From CAWHPS01 sp963831235 (GTDB taxonomy: Bacteria; Fibrobacterota; OXYB2-FULL-49-7; JAEUSG01): a DNA stretch of 64,000 bases. Position numbers and translations under genes: made by a program. A model generated the notes under the pieces. It had not been told where the DNA came from and searched no databases. It saw nothing but the letters and a program-made list of their open reading frames with translations. Where the stretch lies: contig CAWHPS010000035.1 in assembly GCA_963831235.1 (NCBI GenBank), forward strand, positions 1-64,000. The letters run 5' to 3'. Numbering within the stretch: position 1 is the stretch's first letter; the number at the start of each line of letters is the position of its first letter. Positions 1 through 9,820 of the stretch are shown one piece after another.

Positions 1-58
1 AAAATTCAATTAAAACCCCTTTGCTCATACCTATATTGGAAATTATCTTTAAAGGATA

Positions 59-1309
59 ATGTTATTATACAATATTCTTTTATATTTGATCCTGATCCTC
101 TTTTCTCCTGTTTTTTTGATAATGTACATTTTCATATTTTATCAGATAAGGGAAAGGTTTGCATTAGCTGATCCGGATGTGATTGATTCTCGCAAATCAA
201 TATTGATCCATGGAGCCTCTCTTGGTGAAATGGGCATAATAAAAAAAATCCTTCCTGAGATTGTAAATAAATTTCCTGATCATCCGATAATTGTGTCATC
301 AACCACAATATCAGGCAAAAAGAATATCATATCAACAATGCAGAATATCATTTCTCATGCAATATGCTTTCCTCTTGAATTTCGTTTTTCTGTGCGCAGG
401 TTGCTTAAGATAACCAACCCATCGGTAGTTGTAATTACAGAAACAGAGCTATGGCCTAATTTTATCTGTGAGGCAAAACGGTTTGGAGCGCGGGTAGTGC
501 TTATCAATGGCCGGATTTCAGACAAATCCTTTTCAAAATATTTTACCTTTAAAAAGTTTTTCCGGAAAACACTTAATTCATTCGATGCAATCGGCTGCCA
601 GAACAAGGAATACTTCGAACGATTTATTAAAATAGGGGCAGCTAAATCCATACTCTTCATAACCGGAAACATTAAAACCTCACTTAGGACCGAGAATATT
701 ACCTCCACATACCGGGAAAATTTACGAAGAACACTTGGAATCAAAGCAGATAGAAAAATAATTATCGCTGCCTCAACAAGACCCGGTGAGGAAGAAATGG
801 TCATAAGGAGCTTCCTTAAGGCTAAAAAAGAAATACCGAATCTATATCTGATTCTTGCGCCACGACATTTAAATAGAATAAACGAAGTTGAAGCCCTTAT
901 TTTTTCCATGCAAATATCATTTATCAAAAAAACCAATATAATAACCGTTACTGGAATTGAAGATATCATGCTGCTTGATACGCATGGTGAGCTCGCCTCA
1001 TTGTATGGGATTGCTGAAGCGGCTTTTATAGGCGGTACTCTTGCTGATTTTGGCGGGCATAATCTCCTTGAACCCCTTCCATTTGAAGTACCGGTTTCTT
1101 TCGGCCCCTTTTTTGGGTCCCAAAAGGAAAGCGCGAACTTTATACTTTCAAATGAATGCGGGGCTTTGGTAAATGATACTGATGAACTTTCAGCTTTCAT
1201 TCTTCGAATTATTACGGATGAAACATATACTGCAAAATTAAAATCAAATATCAAGAAAATTCTTAATAATCCCGATTCAAGTATTAAAGCAAATCTGAAC
1301 TTGATCTAA
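59..1309 (+). CDS. waaA: 3-deoxy-D-manno-octulosonic acid (Kdo) transferase
   Basis: Transfers Kdo from CMP-Kdo to lipid A precursor at the inner face of the cytoplasmic membrane, a step of LPS core synthesis. The 416-aa product is close to the usual ~420 aa. An N-terminal membrane anchor (about residues 1-28) is followed by the HGASLGE motif (51-57, with the family's catalytic Glu), the ETELWPN motif near residue 127 and the C-terminal GG-x-GGHN-LEP nucleotide-sugar motif near 325. The start has an AAAGGA box only two bases upstream of the ATG, which is unusually close. However, the membrane anchor begins exactly here as in homologues. It shows that the organism makes an LPS-type outer membrane. 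The DUF2225 gene follows after 30 bp on the same strand. Confidence 0.93.
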   Translation: MLLYNILLYLILILFSPVFLIMYIFIFYQIRERFALADPDVIDSRKSILIHGASLGEMGIIKKILPEIVNKFPDHPIIVSSTTISGKKNIISTMQNIISHAICFPLEFRFSVRRLLKITNPSVVVITETELWPNFICEAKRFGARVVLINGRISDKSFSKYFTFKKFFRKTLNSFDAIGCQNKEYFERFIKIGAAKSILFITGNIKTSLRTENITSTYRENLRRTLGIKADRKIIIAASTRPGEEEMVIRSFLKAKKEIPNLYLILAPRHLNRINEVEALIFSMQISFIKKTNIITVTGIEDIMLLDTHGELASLYGIAEAAFIGGTLADFGGHNLLEPLPFEVPVSFGPFFGSQKESANFILSNECGALVNDTDELSAFILRIITDETYTAKLKSNIKKILNNPDSSIKANLNLI

Positions 1310-1339
1310 CAATATTTTTATTACTATAATACTATTAAT

Positions 1340-2323
1340 ATGCCAGCTGATGTAAAAGAAGTAAAAAGACGCCTTTCGCTCCTTCTTAAGGACGAAAATG
1401 TGGTTTCCGAATATATACGACGTTTCGGTCCTGTTATTGATATGAAAAACATCAAGCTGATCAAGGAGGTCGAGGCCAATAGCGATGCGCGCGGAGAGGA
1501 AATGGATCCGTCAAAGGGCATTGATCCCATATTTGAACTTGTCGTTACCTGTCCTGTTTGCGGAAATGATAATGTGCGTTCATTTGAGCTTAAGGCCAAG
1601 TCACAACAGCTTGTTGAAAATCGTCTGCTTCAGCAGGAATATATTGGTGCAATGGGCCACAGGACCGTTGATTATGATTTCCTGTCCGTGTCTGTTTGTA
1701 ACCGTTGCCTCTTCGCCTCTCCTGATCGCAAGGATTGGGTAAATAAAAACAAGATAACAGGAAAAGCCATCCAATCTCAAATACCGCCAAATACCATATT
1801 GATGCTTCAGGAAAAGATAGGCGAGAGAAAAGCACTTCTGGAAGGTATAGCGAATGTTGAAGAATATTTTAAAAGACCTCGGAAAAGTGAAGCTGCAATA
1901 TTAAGCTATAAACTTGCAGCATTGCGCGCAAAAATCGAAGCATTTTATGAGCTTCCAAATTCCCTTTATAAGGTGGGCTTTTATTATCTTAAGATTGCAA
2001 AGATCATGAAGAAAAGAAGGGAAGATGATACACCTGCCTTAAAAGATGCACTTGATTACCTCAATGAATGTTTTAAGAACTCAAATGCATCAGGTGAAAT
2101 TGCCGAGTACCGGGTTATTTACTGCATCGTGGCCATTTATATACGTCTCGGCGAATACAAAAAAGCCCATCCTTATATAGGCGTATTAGATAAAATTCGC
2201 GGGGAACTGGCTGCTAAATCTAAATCTGACCCCAAAATTAATATCACCTTCATTGACACCTGGCTCAATAAGATCAAAAATCTCTGGGAAGATCGCGAAC
2301 GCGAAGATCTTTTCAAGGAATAA
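1340..2323 (+). CDS. DUF2225 domain protein
   Basis: A 327-aa cytoplasmic protein of the DUF2225 family, whose function is not known. Two CxxC pairs (C71/C74 in CPVCGN and C120/C123 in CNRC followed by LFASPDR) look like one zinc ribbon split by about 45 residues. The C-terminal half (about 165-320) is helical and TPR-like, with repeated YxLA/YYLK stretches. No signal peptide or membrane segment is seen. It lies 30 bp after waaA and ends two bases from the convergent glycosyltransferase-like gene, so there is no room for a conventional terminator. The family is common in Firmicutes, spirochaetes and Fibrobacterota. Assignment rests on the cysteine motif and overall architecture. Confidence 0.8.
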   Translation: MPADVKEVKRRLSLLLKDENVVSEYIRRFGPVIDMKNIKLIKEVEANSDARGEEMDPSKGIDPIFELVVTCPVCGNDNVRSFELKAKSQQLVENRLLQQEYIGAMGHRTVDYDFLSVSVCNRCLFASPDRKDWVNKNKITGKAIQSQIPPNTILMLQEKIGERKALLEGIANVEEYFKRPRKSEAAILSYKLAALRAKIEAFYELPNSLYKVGFYYLKIAKIMKKRREDDTPALKDALDYLNECFKNSNASGEIAEYRVIYCIVAIYIRLGEYKKAHPYIGVLDKIRGELAAKSKSDPKINITFIDTWLNKIKNLWEDREREDLFKE

Positions 2324-2325
2324 TA

Positions 2326-3831
2326 TCAAGGCGTGAACCGGTAAAGAGACGCTTCGGGTTTTTCATACACAAGATGGAATTTATCCGGGTAGAGCTGAAG
2401 CAAAGGGGCCGCGTATTCATGAGTAGTACCAGTCCACTTAAATTTATCAATCAGCAAATATCCCACTTTATTATCAATTAAATATTGAAGTGCCTTTGCC
2501 CGATCTGCGATATATGGTATAGGAATGCTCATTTTCCAGGATTTAAGATAAAAGAGAAAAGCGCTGCGTGAACATACAATGCTTGTGTCGGGAATATTTT
2601 CCTTTGTCCATTCCGCAAGCGAGAAATAATCCTGCCAATCACTTGAGAGGGGTTCATGTGTCTTTTTATATATGGCACCGTAATTCAATATTGCCCAGAT
2701 TACTGACACAGCAACCATCAGGTTTAATGCTTTATTAAGGTAAGATGTATGAAGGAAGCGGGAAATAAAATATCCGGAATTCTGGAAAGCTATCAGGAAC
2801 AGAAAAGGGATTATCGGAACAATGTAACGTGAACCTGACCATACCTTGGGATAAGGAAGAAGTACCCCAATATACAAAAGAACAAAAACCCGAATAAAAA
2901 GACTGACTTTTTCAACCTTAAGAGATTTTATGGGATAAATAAATAGAAGAATTACAAAAAAACCTGTGAAAATAAACCTTCCGGAGTTCTCTTGAAAAGA
3001 GCCTTCATTCATAAAAGCCAAAAGAGTCATTTCAACAGTGGTCGTGGTATAAAAGACGGCATTGTCAACAATTTGCTTTAAGAAATCCATGAATGCAATT
3101 GTACCCAAATCCGGTCTATATGGATCTTTCATAAATAAGATATGTAAATAATTGTTTCCAGGGCCCATGAAAATCTTTTGCAGAAAATAAGCCATGATAA
3201 ACAAACCGAACATAATAAGTGCAAAACCACTCTTTTTTGTATATAAAAGATACAGGAGGTATGCCAGAACAGCTGCAATCCCAACTGTCCTTACAAAAAC
3301 AGCGGAGATAAAGAAACAGCCCGCAACAATCAGGTTTGCAGTCCTGTTACCTTCTTCAAATTTGATTAAATAGATAATCCCTGCAACAATTACAAGGGTA
3401 AAAGTAAGCTCAGACATGTTTATGCTTGAATTATCAAGTAACCAGTAATTCATAACAACAAGCAGCATGAACCCGAAAAGAAGTTTTCCTTTTAGTGTTT
3501 TCCCGGCAATGAGGAACAATAGAGACATTGCAAGCCCGAAAACAGCCAGCATAACGCACTTCAGTATTAGAAGATTATACCCAAAGAGTTTTATAAATGC
3601 GGCAAGGAAGAGTGGAAACAGAATAGGGTATTGGTTGCTCTTAGGATGATCCGGATAATTCGGGAGCCTGAAACCATCCCCATGGGCCAGGGAAATAGCG
3701 TAACAAATATAAGCACCGTTATCGCCGTTTGTATTAAGCTCTTTCTGGAATACAGTAAGACCTATTAAACATGACAGAATAAAGACGAACAAAGCTCCTA
3801 CAAAAGGCTTTTTTCCAAAAAAATTATCCAT
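2326..3831 (-). CDS. GT39-like polytopic membrane glycosyltransferase
   Basis: A 501-aa membrane protein with about 10-12 hydrophobic segments. It resembles the PMT/ArnT (GT-C, family 39) superfamily that transfers sugars from polyprenyl-phosphate carriers outside the cytoplasmic membrane. An acidic motif NGDNGAY near residue 35 follows the first membrane segment, where GT-C enzymes have their catalytic Asp. A soluble C-terminal domain follows (about 400-501). The acceptor cannot be told. It lies 5 bp downstream of the 1145-aa gene on the same strand, and that gene also begins with a GT39-like domain, so the two probably act together in envelope glycan or protein glycosylation. Confidence 0.7.
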   Translation of the reverse strand: MDNFFGKKPFVGALFVFILSCLIGLTVFQKELNTNGDNGAYICYAISLAHGDGFRLPNYPDHPKSNQYPILFPLFLAAFIKLFGYNLLILKCVMLAVFGLAMSLLFLIAGKTLKGKLLFGFMLLVVMNYWLLDNSSINMSELTFTLVIVAGIIYLIKFEEGNRTANLIVAGCFFISAVFVRTVGIAAVLAYLLYLLYTKKSGFALIMFGLFIMAYFLQKIFMGPGNNYLHILFMKDPYRPDLGTIAFMDFLKQIVDNAVFYTTTTVEMTLLAFMNEGSFQENSGRFIFTGFFVILLFIYPIKSLKVEKVSLFIRVFVLLYIGVLLPYPKVWSGSRYIVPIIPFLFLIAFQNSGYFISRFLHTSYLNKALNLMVAVSVIWAILNYGAIYKKTHEPLSSDWQDYFSLAEWTKENIPDTSIVCSRSAFLFYLKSWKMSIPIPYIADRAKALQYLIDNKVGYLLIDKFKWTGTTHEYAAPLLQLYPDKFHLVYEKPEASLYRFTP

Positions 3832-3836
3832 ATTCG

Positions 3837-6800
3837 CTAAAATAATTTTCCAATCTCAGTTTCCATTAAAATATTATTGCCAAATGCGTTTTCTTCAGGC
3901 ATATTTTGCTTATCTGAATAATACAGAGTACATGGATTATTGTTTTTGCTTATCTTTTCAAGAAATTTATCTCCGCTTTCAACCCCGAAATCCTTTATTA
4001 TAAGGCTTACAATCAGGTTGTTAAGATTGACATACTCACCCGAGGCTAGAGGATTACCATCATATCCTTCGTAAAAATCCCTGTAAAAACCTTCGGGCGA
4101 ACCTCCGGTAAAGTTATTTACTATAAGCCTCTTTACAATTTTATTGCTATGTGAAGCTAAATATAAACCAACAAGCCCTGTCAAGGAATCACAGGACATA
4201 AGTTCTGGGCTTGTATGATAAAAGTTACTGATTAAATTGACTTCAGAAAACATTTTATCTTTCAGACTTATCCCGAAAAGCAGGTTATCAAAATAATATT
4301 TAATCGCATCAGGATAGCCTGATACTTCAGGCAAAAAACTCAATCTGCATAAGGTATATCCGCTCTTTATTGCTTGTTCAAGAATCATTGTATCGACTAA
4401 AGAAGAATCAAATGAGGCAAGGATAATCAATATTTTATCCTGTCTGGATGTTTTCCCTTTTATTTCAAGCCAATTAATTGGCATTCCCTTTTTATCCATG
4501 CCTGTTATTTTCTTTTTAAGCATTCCATTGTTTGGAGGAATATTTTTAATATTGGTTATAAGTACATGTTCGTCAAGCTTCGTCATGTCAAAATTAGTTG
4601 AATCATTTTCTTGAGGCCGCTCAAAAACCTCAATTAATGATTGTGAATTTTGTATAACAGCCTGTTCGCCTATAGTAAAAGACATGGCCTTTTCCTGGTC
4701 ATTAAAGCCATGGAATTGAATTACAGGAAAAATTATATCCTGACTCTTTTCAAAAGAACAAATCGCCTCAATGCTTTTTGTAAAATTCCCTTTTACAAAA
4801 TCCTCTGTTTCATTATATGGCAGTACATTTAAATGGGCCTCCATATTGTATGAATCCAAGATAGGGTTCTGCATAACATTTGTGGACACACATTGCACAT
4901 TCCCAACTTGCTTTTTAACAGCCTTTAATAGCGACTTGAACCCAAAACTGCCTGCAATACCATTTACAAGAGACTTTGTAGGGCGATAATTCTGATGCGC
5001 CATGTCCTCAAATGGGAATGGCCCGCCAACAAATGTAAGGCTTTTTATTGAACTGTCGATAAGGGCTGTGTAAAGGGCCGTATATGTATCATCACCAATT
5101 GCGAGTAAATGTATGGAATCGGAAAGTGCCTGTGGAATATTTTTAAACATGTTTATGGCAAGAATCGTTTCAGTAATAAAAAGTTCTGCAGGAGAGTATC
5201 CGGAAGCGCTTTGATATAACATAAAAGCGGAAAGTGAAGCAAATGGACCAATACGTTCGCCGGTACCTGGAGCGTCCATTACCATTACAAAAAATCCGGC
5301 ACGCACAAGATTTTCAGCGTAATTCCGTGCTATAACAGATCCCTTACCATCCTTTTCTTCGCCTGGCAGAATAAGAACACATGGTCTTGGATTTTTATTT
5401 AATACATTTTGTTTTAATACATTCTCCGGGGCATAAAGGTTTGATGTTGATATTTCATTGAATATTCCACGAATAATCAAACCATAAAGCTCATATCCTC
5501 TCATATTATACTGACTGACTATCTGAAAAGCAGGCTTATTAAGACGGCTCATGTCATCTTTTCTAAAACCAGACTTTATGAATTGAGCAATCGAATCAAC
5601 TGGGGCATCTTTTAAAAGAGGCGCTGCATTGTTCCTTAAAAAAGGTTGCAGCTGAACTGCAGAATAAAGCGAATGTGAAATATTTTCAATGCCGGTGAAA
5701 TCAAATTTATAAAGCGCTGAATAATCCTTTCTTACAACCTCATTCAAACCAAATGGATTTTTCATCTGCGGCAGCGATAAATATCGCAGGTATGGATAAG
5801 TATTGTATTCCGGAAAGTCGGCAAGAAGAAAAGCGGCTTTCTTTTCTTTTGCATAATTCATTAGAGCCGCCATGTTATCGATTTTTGCATCAAGAGTGAT
5901 ATATTCCATTCCGAGTCTTTTCGGAAGAAGTGATCTTTGCGAGATTATGGGGCCGCGGGACTCGGGGTGTTCACGGAAATAACGTGCTATTGCAAGAAGG
6001 TGTTTGGGTTCGCCTGTTGCCATATCACCGATATTATTAAGGTTGCGGAAAACATTAACGCATAATAACGCAATAAAAATCAATAACAGGCCAAGTGCCA
6101 CTCTCTTGTCAAGTATTCTCTTGTAAACTCCTGACCCAAAAATGTTCGCTGAAAGTGGAATAAAGAAAAGAAGAAGAATAAAAGCATAAAACTTATTATG
6201 CTGCAAAAACCCAAGTCCAACAAATAAAAGTATCCCAAAAAACATATATGCGAGTTGAGGTTGTGTATTTTCGCTTAGCACCATTACAAGAATGCCAAGT
6301 GTGACAAACGCGCCGATAGTCCACCCTATCAATTCACCGATATCGGCAAACAACCTGAAGTAAAGGTTTTTAAGATGTACCAGAAGCAGGCTGCCATGTG
6401 TCTTTTCTAGAAGAGGAAGGGGTGTAAAAAAAACAGCGCTTTTAAATTTGATGAACAATACTGCGGGTACAAATATTATGATAAATCCGGTTAAAAAAGA
6501 GAATATCGCCTTTGTCCTGACATTTTTATCAGGACCTGTGATATTAAAAATAATTATTGAAGTTGGGGCAAATATCAAGAGGAGCAATCCGAGCAGGTTG
6601 GTGAGAGCCGATAAGCCGGCTGCAATACCGCATATAAAAAGAATCAGAAGATTTCGGGTGGAATCGTTTTTTTGCACCCTGAAGAAAAAGAAAAGAGAGA
6701 AAACCGTAAAGAAAAAGAAAGCAGCTGCTGAACCCGCGGTATATGTGAATTCAAAGTAAGCTGTGTTGGTTGCAATCAGGATCAGTGAAATAACAGCAGT

Positions 6801-7274
6801 CTTTAAATTAAAAACCTTCTTGATAAGATAATAACTTATTAATAACGATGCTGAGCCGAATATAACGTTAAGAAAAAGGGCACTTTTGAGGATGTCCTTG
6901 TCCGGAAGCAAAATATTTTTTATAGCGATTATTACAGGATAAAGCGGCCCGTCGAGACCCATGGAAAGCCTGGAAAAATTAAAAGACATCAAATCCCTAA
7001 TAAGAGGCACTGTTGATGCAATGAAATTTTCCTCAAGACCGTAGTTGCCGAAATTATGGTAATAGAAGGCAATACGGTTTGTATAATAAAAAAAGATTAT
7101 TGCGCAGACAAAAGGGATGTAAAGCATGAGTTCGTGGAAAAGGTCCGATTCCCTGCGAAGCTCATGGTAGGTATCTGCGATAGAATCCCTGTAATGGAGC
7201 ATGGATTTCTTGAAAAGTATCCACTCCCATTTCTTAGGGGGCTCAGGTTTCCGTGATTTTTCTTTTTTTGGCAT
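3837..7274 (-). CDS. GT39-like membrane domain fused to two degenerate alpha/beta-hydrolase-like domains
   Basis: A 1145-aa protein of unusual composition. Residues about 50-420 are polytopic membrane sequence of the PMT/ArnT type, preceded by a basic Lys/Pro-rich cytoplasmic tail. After a linker, a region starting near residue 630 (LILPG, then MDAPGTGER) looks like an alpha/beta hydrolase, but its expected nucleophile elbow near 721 reads GDDTY instead of GxSxG. A second hydrolase-like stretch near 950-1140 has SCDSLTG near 1023 in the elbow position. Catalysis by either domain is therefore doubtful, and they may bind ligands instead. It forms an operon with the downstream 501-aa GT39-like gene. 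The domain assignment is by eye. The fusion is the notable point. Confidence 0.6.
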   Translation of the reverse strand: MPKKEKSRKPEPPKKWEWILFKKSMLHYRDSIADTYHELRRESDLFHELMLYIPFVCAIIFFYYTNRIAFYYHNFGNYGLEENFIASTVPLIRDLMSFNFSRLSMGLDGPLYPVIIAIKNILLPDKDILKSALFLNVIFGSASLLISYYLIKKVFNLKTAVISLILIATNTAYFEFTYTAGSAAAFFFFTVFSLFFFFRVQKNDSTRNLLILFICGIAAGLSALTNLLGLLLLIFAPTSIIIFNITGPDKNVRTKAIFSFLTGFIIIFVPAVLFIKFKSAVFFTPLPLLEKTHGSLLLVHLKNLYFRLFADIGELIGWTIGAFVTLGILVMVLSENTQPQLAYMFFGILLFVGLGFLQHNKFYAFILLLFFIPLSANIFGSGVYKRILDKRVALGLLLIFIALLCVNVFRNLNNIGDMATGEPKHLLAIARYFREHPESRGPIISQRSLLPKRLGMEYITLDAKIDNMAALMNYAKEKKAAFLLADFPEYNTYPYLRYLSLPQMKNPFGLNEVVRKDYSALYKFDFTGIENISHSLYSAVQLQPFLRNNAAPLLKDAPVDSIAQFIKSGFRKDDMSRLNKPAFQIVSQYNMRGYELYGLIIRGIFNEISTSNLYAPENVLKQNVLNKNPRPCVLILPGEEKDGKGSVIARNYAENLVRAGFFVMVMDAPGTGERIGPFASLSAFMLYQSASGYSPAELFITETILAINMFKNIPQALSDSIHLLAIGDDTYTALYTALIDSSIKSLTFVGGPFPFEDMAHQNYRPTKSLVNGIAGSFGFKSLLKAVKKQVGNVQCVSTNVMQNPILDSYNMEAHLNVLPYNETEDFVKGNFTKSIEAICSFEKSQDIIFPVIQFHGFNDQEKAMSFTIGEQAVIQNSQSLIEVFERPQENDSTNFDMTKLDEHVLITNIKNIPPNNGMLKKKITGMDKKGMPINWLEIKGKTSRQDKILIILASFDSSLVDTMILEQAIKSGYTLCRLSFLPEVSGYPDAIKYYFDNLLFGISLKDKMFSEVNLISNFYHTSPELMSCDSLTGLVGLYLASHSNKIVKRLIVNNFTGGSPEGFYRDFYEGYDGNPLASGEYVNLNNLIVSLIIKDFGVESGDKFLEKISKNNNPCTLYYSDKQNMPEENAFGNNILMETEIGKLF

Positions 7275-7364
7275 TGTCGTTTAATAGAATTACAGATAAA
7301 ATAAGGATAAAAAGGAGTAATTGCAATGATTTTGATATTGTATAGGGATAAAAGACAAAAAAGC

Positions 7365-7535
7365 TTACATTTTTAAATATTCCAGAAGCTTGTACATTAA
7401 GATGGCGGGCCAGAAAATGGCTTTTCCAATTCCAATAACCCCGGCCCAAAGTGTTGCTGCATTCTTGACAAAGTAAACCAAGGCACCGATAAAGGCCAGA
7501 CCATAAATGCCGCCAGTCATACCATTATTTCCCAT
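7365..7535 (-). CDS. Small membrane protein, 56 aa
   Basis: A short gene between the CsgG-like gene and the 1145-aa gene. The stop of the upstream gene is separated from this ATG by one base, with a weak GAGAAAT box before it. The product starts MGNNGMTGGIYGLAFIGAL, has one long hydrophobic helix, a FWPAILMYKLL tail and ends EYLKM. I recall small uncharacterised bacterial proteins with the same YGL-FIGALVYF / KA-WPA-L pattern, but cannot name a function. It is probably co-transcribed with argH and the CsgG-like gene. Length, placement and clean hydrophobic pattern support a real gene. Confidence 0.7.
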   Translation of the reverse strand: MGNNGMTGGIYGLAFIGALVYFVKNAATLWAGVIGIGKAIFWPAILMYKLLEYLKM

Positions 7536-7536
7536 T

Positions 7537-8457
7537 TTATTTCTCTATTCGTACTCTGTCCATAAGTTTTATTGCATCTTTTTTCATTGTTATCTTTGCA
7601 CGAGAAAAGTGTGAGGCTTTGACTTCGGCAATTTCAATGGACCCTAGAAATTTATCTGATATTCCCAATATTTCTTTTGAATCCGGATCACGGATGGTGT
7701 CTCCAATGGAATACACATTAAATACATCACCTGCTGAAACCTGATCATCAAGGCCGGCATTAATAAAAACATCCGTTTCATTGATGTCCACTATTTTAGC
7801 GGTCTTGATAAGTTGTTTGCTCTCACCTTTTTTTGCAACAGGCACTGGAAGTCCTTGTATGGCAGCAAGAATCTTGTCTGACGCTTCTCGCATTAATTCT
7901 CCGGCAATTGTTTCTTCAAAGACCTTTGACCCGAACGATTGATTATTGAGCGTATCAAACATGGCCTCGTCTTTTGAAAGCCTGCCTATATTGATTGCAG
8001 TGTTATTTTCTTTTTTCTCAACATCAATTTCATTCTCGAATATAACAGCGTTTCTTTCCTTGCTGTAAACCTTAAGCTTGATTTTAATAACAGCTACATA
8101 GGTTTTGAATCCACCATATTTTCCTTCGCCTATTATTCTTTTACTTATACTGAATTTAGAGATATCACCACTTATAAGAAAATCCGTGTTAAAATGCTTG
8201 GCAACCCGTAGTTTTTGCTCGGGAAGGTTGGGAAAAAGACCAATGTTATTTTTCTTTAAGAAGTCAAAGACCGAATCAGTAGGGGCCAGGTTGTATGTTT
8301 TAGCCATACTCATTTCAAAATAAACCGGTATGTCCTTTTCCAGGAACCAGTTTCCTTTATATGACGTAAGATTTGAAAAAGGAAGAAAACCGAGACGGGT
8401 TGCACTAGCGGAAAGGAAGCATGAGCAAACGAACAAAATAAATATTCTAATTAGCAT
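7537..8457 (-). CDS. Secreted CsgG/FlgT-like protein
   Basis: A 306-aa exported protein. Residues 1-19 form a signal peptide with two Cys (10 and 12), but no good lipobox. Residues about 20-200 resemble the nucleotide-binding-like fold of CsgG and the middle domain of FlgT (FLPFSNLT at the start, LISGDISKF near 95). Residues about 215-306 resemble the C-terminal SH3-like domain of FlgT-type proteins (VFINAGLDDQVSAGD near 235). Related proteins act in outer-membrane assembly or at flagellar bases. The precise role is unknown. The start overlaps the end of argH by 11 bp, so it is translated from the argH transcript and is followed at once by the 56-aa membrane protein. Confidence 0.6.
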   Translation of the reverse strand: MLIRIFILFVCSCFLSASATRLGFLPFSNLTSYKGNWFLEKDIPVYFEMSMAKTYNLAPTDSVFDFLKKNNIGLFPNLPEQKLRVAKHFNTDFLISGDISKFSISKRIIGEGKYGGFKTYVAVIKIKLKVYSKERNAVIFENEIDVEKKENNTAINIGRLSKDEAMFDTLNNQSFGSKVFEETIAGELMREASDKILAAIQGLPVPVAKKGESKQLIKTAKIVDINETDVFINAGLDDQVSAGDVFNVYSIGDTIRDPDSKEILGISDKFLGSIEIAEVKASHFSRAKITMKKDAIKLMDRVRIEK

Positions 8458-9820
8458 GTTTAAAAATCTTTAAAATATTCCGGGCTTTTTTTATCTGGGC
8501 CTTTACGGAACCTGTTCCGGTTCCACCATAAATGGACCTGTTTTCAATGCTGTTTTTAAAAGATAGCTTTAAATTAATTGGAAATCTCGTGGAATATGTT
8601 TTTAATTCCGAGGAGGTAAGAGATAATAGACTTTTCCTGCTTTGCTTGCAATCAAGAACTATCCGGCCTACTATTTTATGCGCATCCCTAAACGGCAGCC
8701 CATTTTTTGAAAGAGCATCCGCAAGGTCAGTTGCAAGCATATCGCTATTTAACGAGGCCTTTATCTTTTCTTTGTTAATGGTAATGGTCTGAATAACCCC
8801 TGTAAAAATACTAACAAGGGCTTTTATCGTATCAATAGTATCAAACAAAGCTTCTTTGTCTTCCTGAAGATCTTTATTATATGTAAGGGGCAGCCCCTTC
8901 ATGACAGTAAGAAGCCTGACAAGATTGCCATAAATACGTCCGGTTTTACCACGTACAAGTTCCATGGAATCAGGGTTCTTTTTATTCGGCATCATGCTGC
9001 TGCCTGTTGAATAAGCATCTGAAAGCTCAAAAAACCCATAACCCGGGGAGGAAAAAATAATTGTGTCCTCGGCAAATCTGGACAAGTGCATTGAGGTAAT
9101 TGATATGGCTGACATAAATTCCAGGATGTAATCACGATCACTTACACTGTCCATGCTGTTATCTGTGACCCGTGCAAACCCAAGCTCCTTTGCGATAAAA
9201 CCTCTGTCAATGTCGAACCCTGATCCCGCAAGAGCGCCGGAACCAAGAGGCATTATGTCCAGTCGCTTCCTGCATTCGCTCAACCTTTCTGCATCGCGCT
9301 CCAGCATAAAGAACCAGGAAAGAAGATAATGGGAAAAAAGTACCGGCTGCGCCATCTGCAAATGGGTGAATGACGGCATTATAATATCCATATTATCGGT
9401 TGAAGCGGAAAGAATGACGGACATAAAGCGGCCTATTGCAGCATGGATTTCATCAATCTCTTTTTTTAAATATAAACGTGTATCAAGAGCAATCTGATCG
9501 TTACGGGAGCGGCCGGTATGTATTTTCCCACCAAGTGGCCCAAGTTTTTCCGTTAGAAGACGTTCAACTGCCATATGCACGTCTTCATCACTTTTATTGA
9601 AACCAAGTTTATGCTTATTTTTTAATAATACCTGGAGAGTTTTAATAATCTTTTGCATTTCCTGTTTTTTTAGAATGCCGCATTTAAAAAGTGCTTTTGC
9701 ATAAGCAATATTGCCTGTTATGTCTTCAGAAATAAGTCTTTTATCAAAATCAAGGGAACGGTTGAACTCTTCCATAAAGGGATTATTTTTTTCTTTAAAT
9801 CTGCCTTCCCACATTTTCAT
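8447..9820 (-). CDS. argH: Argininosuccinate lyase
   Basis: Cleaves argininosuccinate to arginine and fumarate in the cytoplasm, the last step of arginine synthesis. The 457-aa length is typical. The fumarase/aspartase superfamily signature GSSMMPNKKNPD is present near residue 275. The N-terminal motif MWEGRF and the HTGRSRNDQ motif near 95 are also intact, and TFTHLQ-like SFTHLQMAQP carries the catalytic region near 155. The ATG overlaps the recJ stop by 4 bp (ATGA), so argH is translationally coupled to recJ. Other arginine genes are not in the window. Confidence 0.95.
   Translation of the reverse strand: MKMWEGRFKEKNNPFMEEFNRSLDFDKRLISEDITGNIAYAKALFKCGILKKQEMQKIIKTLQVLLKNKHKLGFNKSDEDVHMAVERLLTEKLGPLGGKIHTGRSRNDQIALDTRLYLKKEIDEIHAAIGRFMSVILSASTDNMDIIMPSFTHLQMAQPVLFSHYLLSWFFMLERDAERLSECRKRLDIMPLGSGALAGSGFDIDRGFIAKELGFARVTDNSMDSVSDRDYILEFMSAISITSMHLSRFAEDTIIFSSPGYGFFELSDAYSTGSSMMPNKKNPDSMELVRGKTGRIYGNLVRLLTVMKGLPLTYNKDLQEDKEALFDTIDTIKALVSIFTGVIQTITINKEKIKASLNSDMLATDLADALSKNGLPFRDAHKIVGRIVLDCKQSRKSLLSLTSSELKTYSTRFPINLKLSFKNSIENRSIYGGTGTGSVKAQIKKARNILKIFKHAN

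Noticed and set aside
355..1254. A 299-codon open frame antisense to waaA.
   Set aside because: It lies wholly inside waaA on the other strand, has no ribosome-binding site or recognisable motif, and its composition mirrors the waaA codons.
7243..7449. A 68-codon frame on the minus strand overlapping the start of the 1145-aa gene.
   Set aside because: It overlaps the better-supported 56-aa membrane protein gene in another frame and has no ribosome-binding site or conserved pattern.
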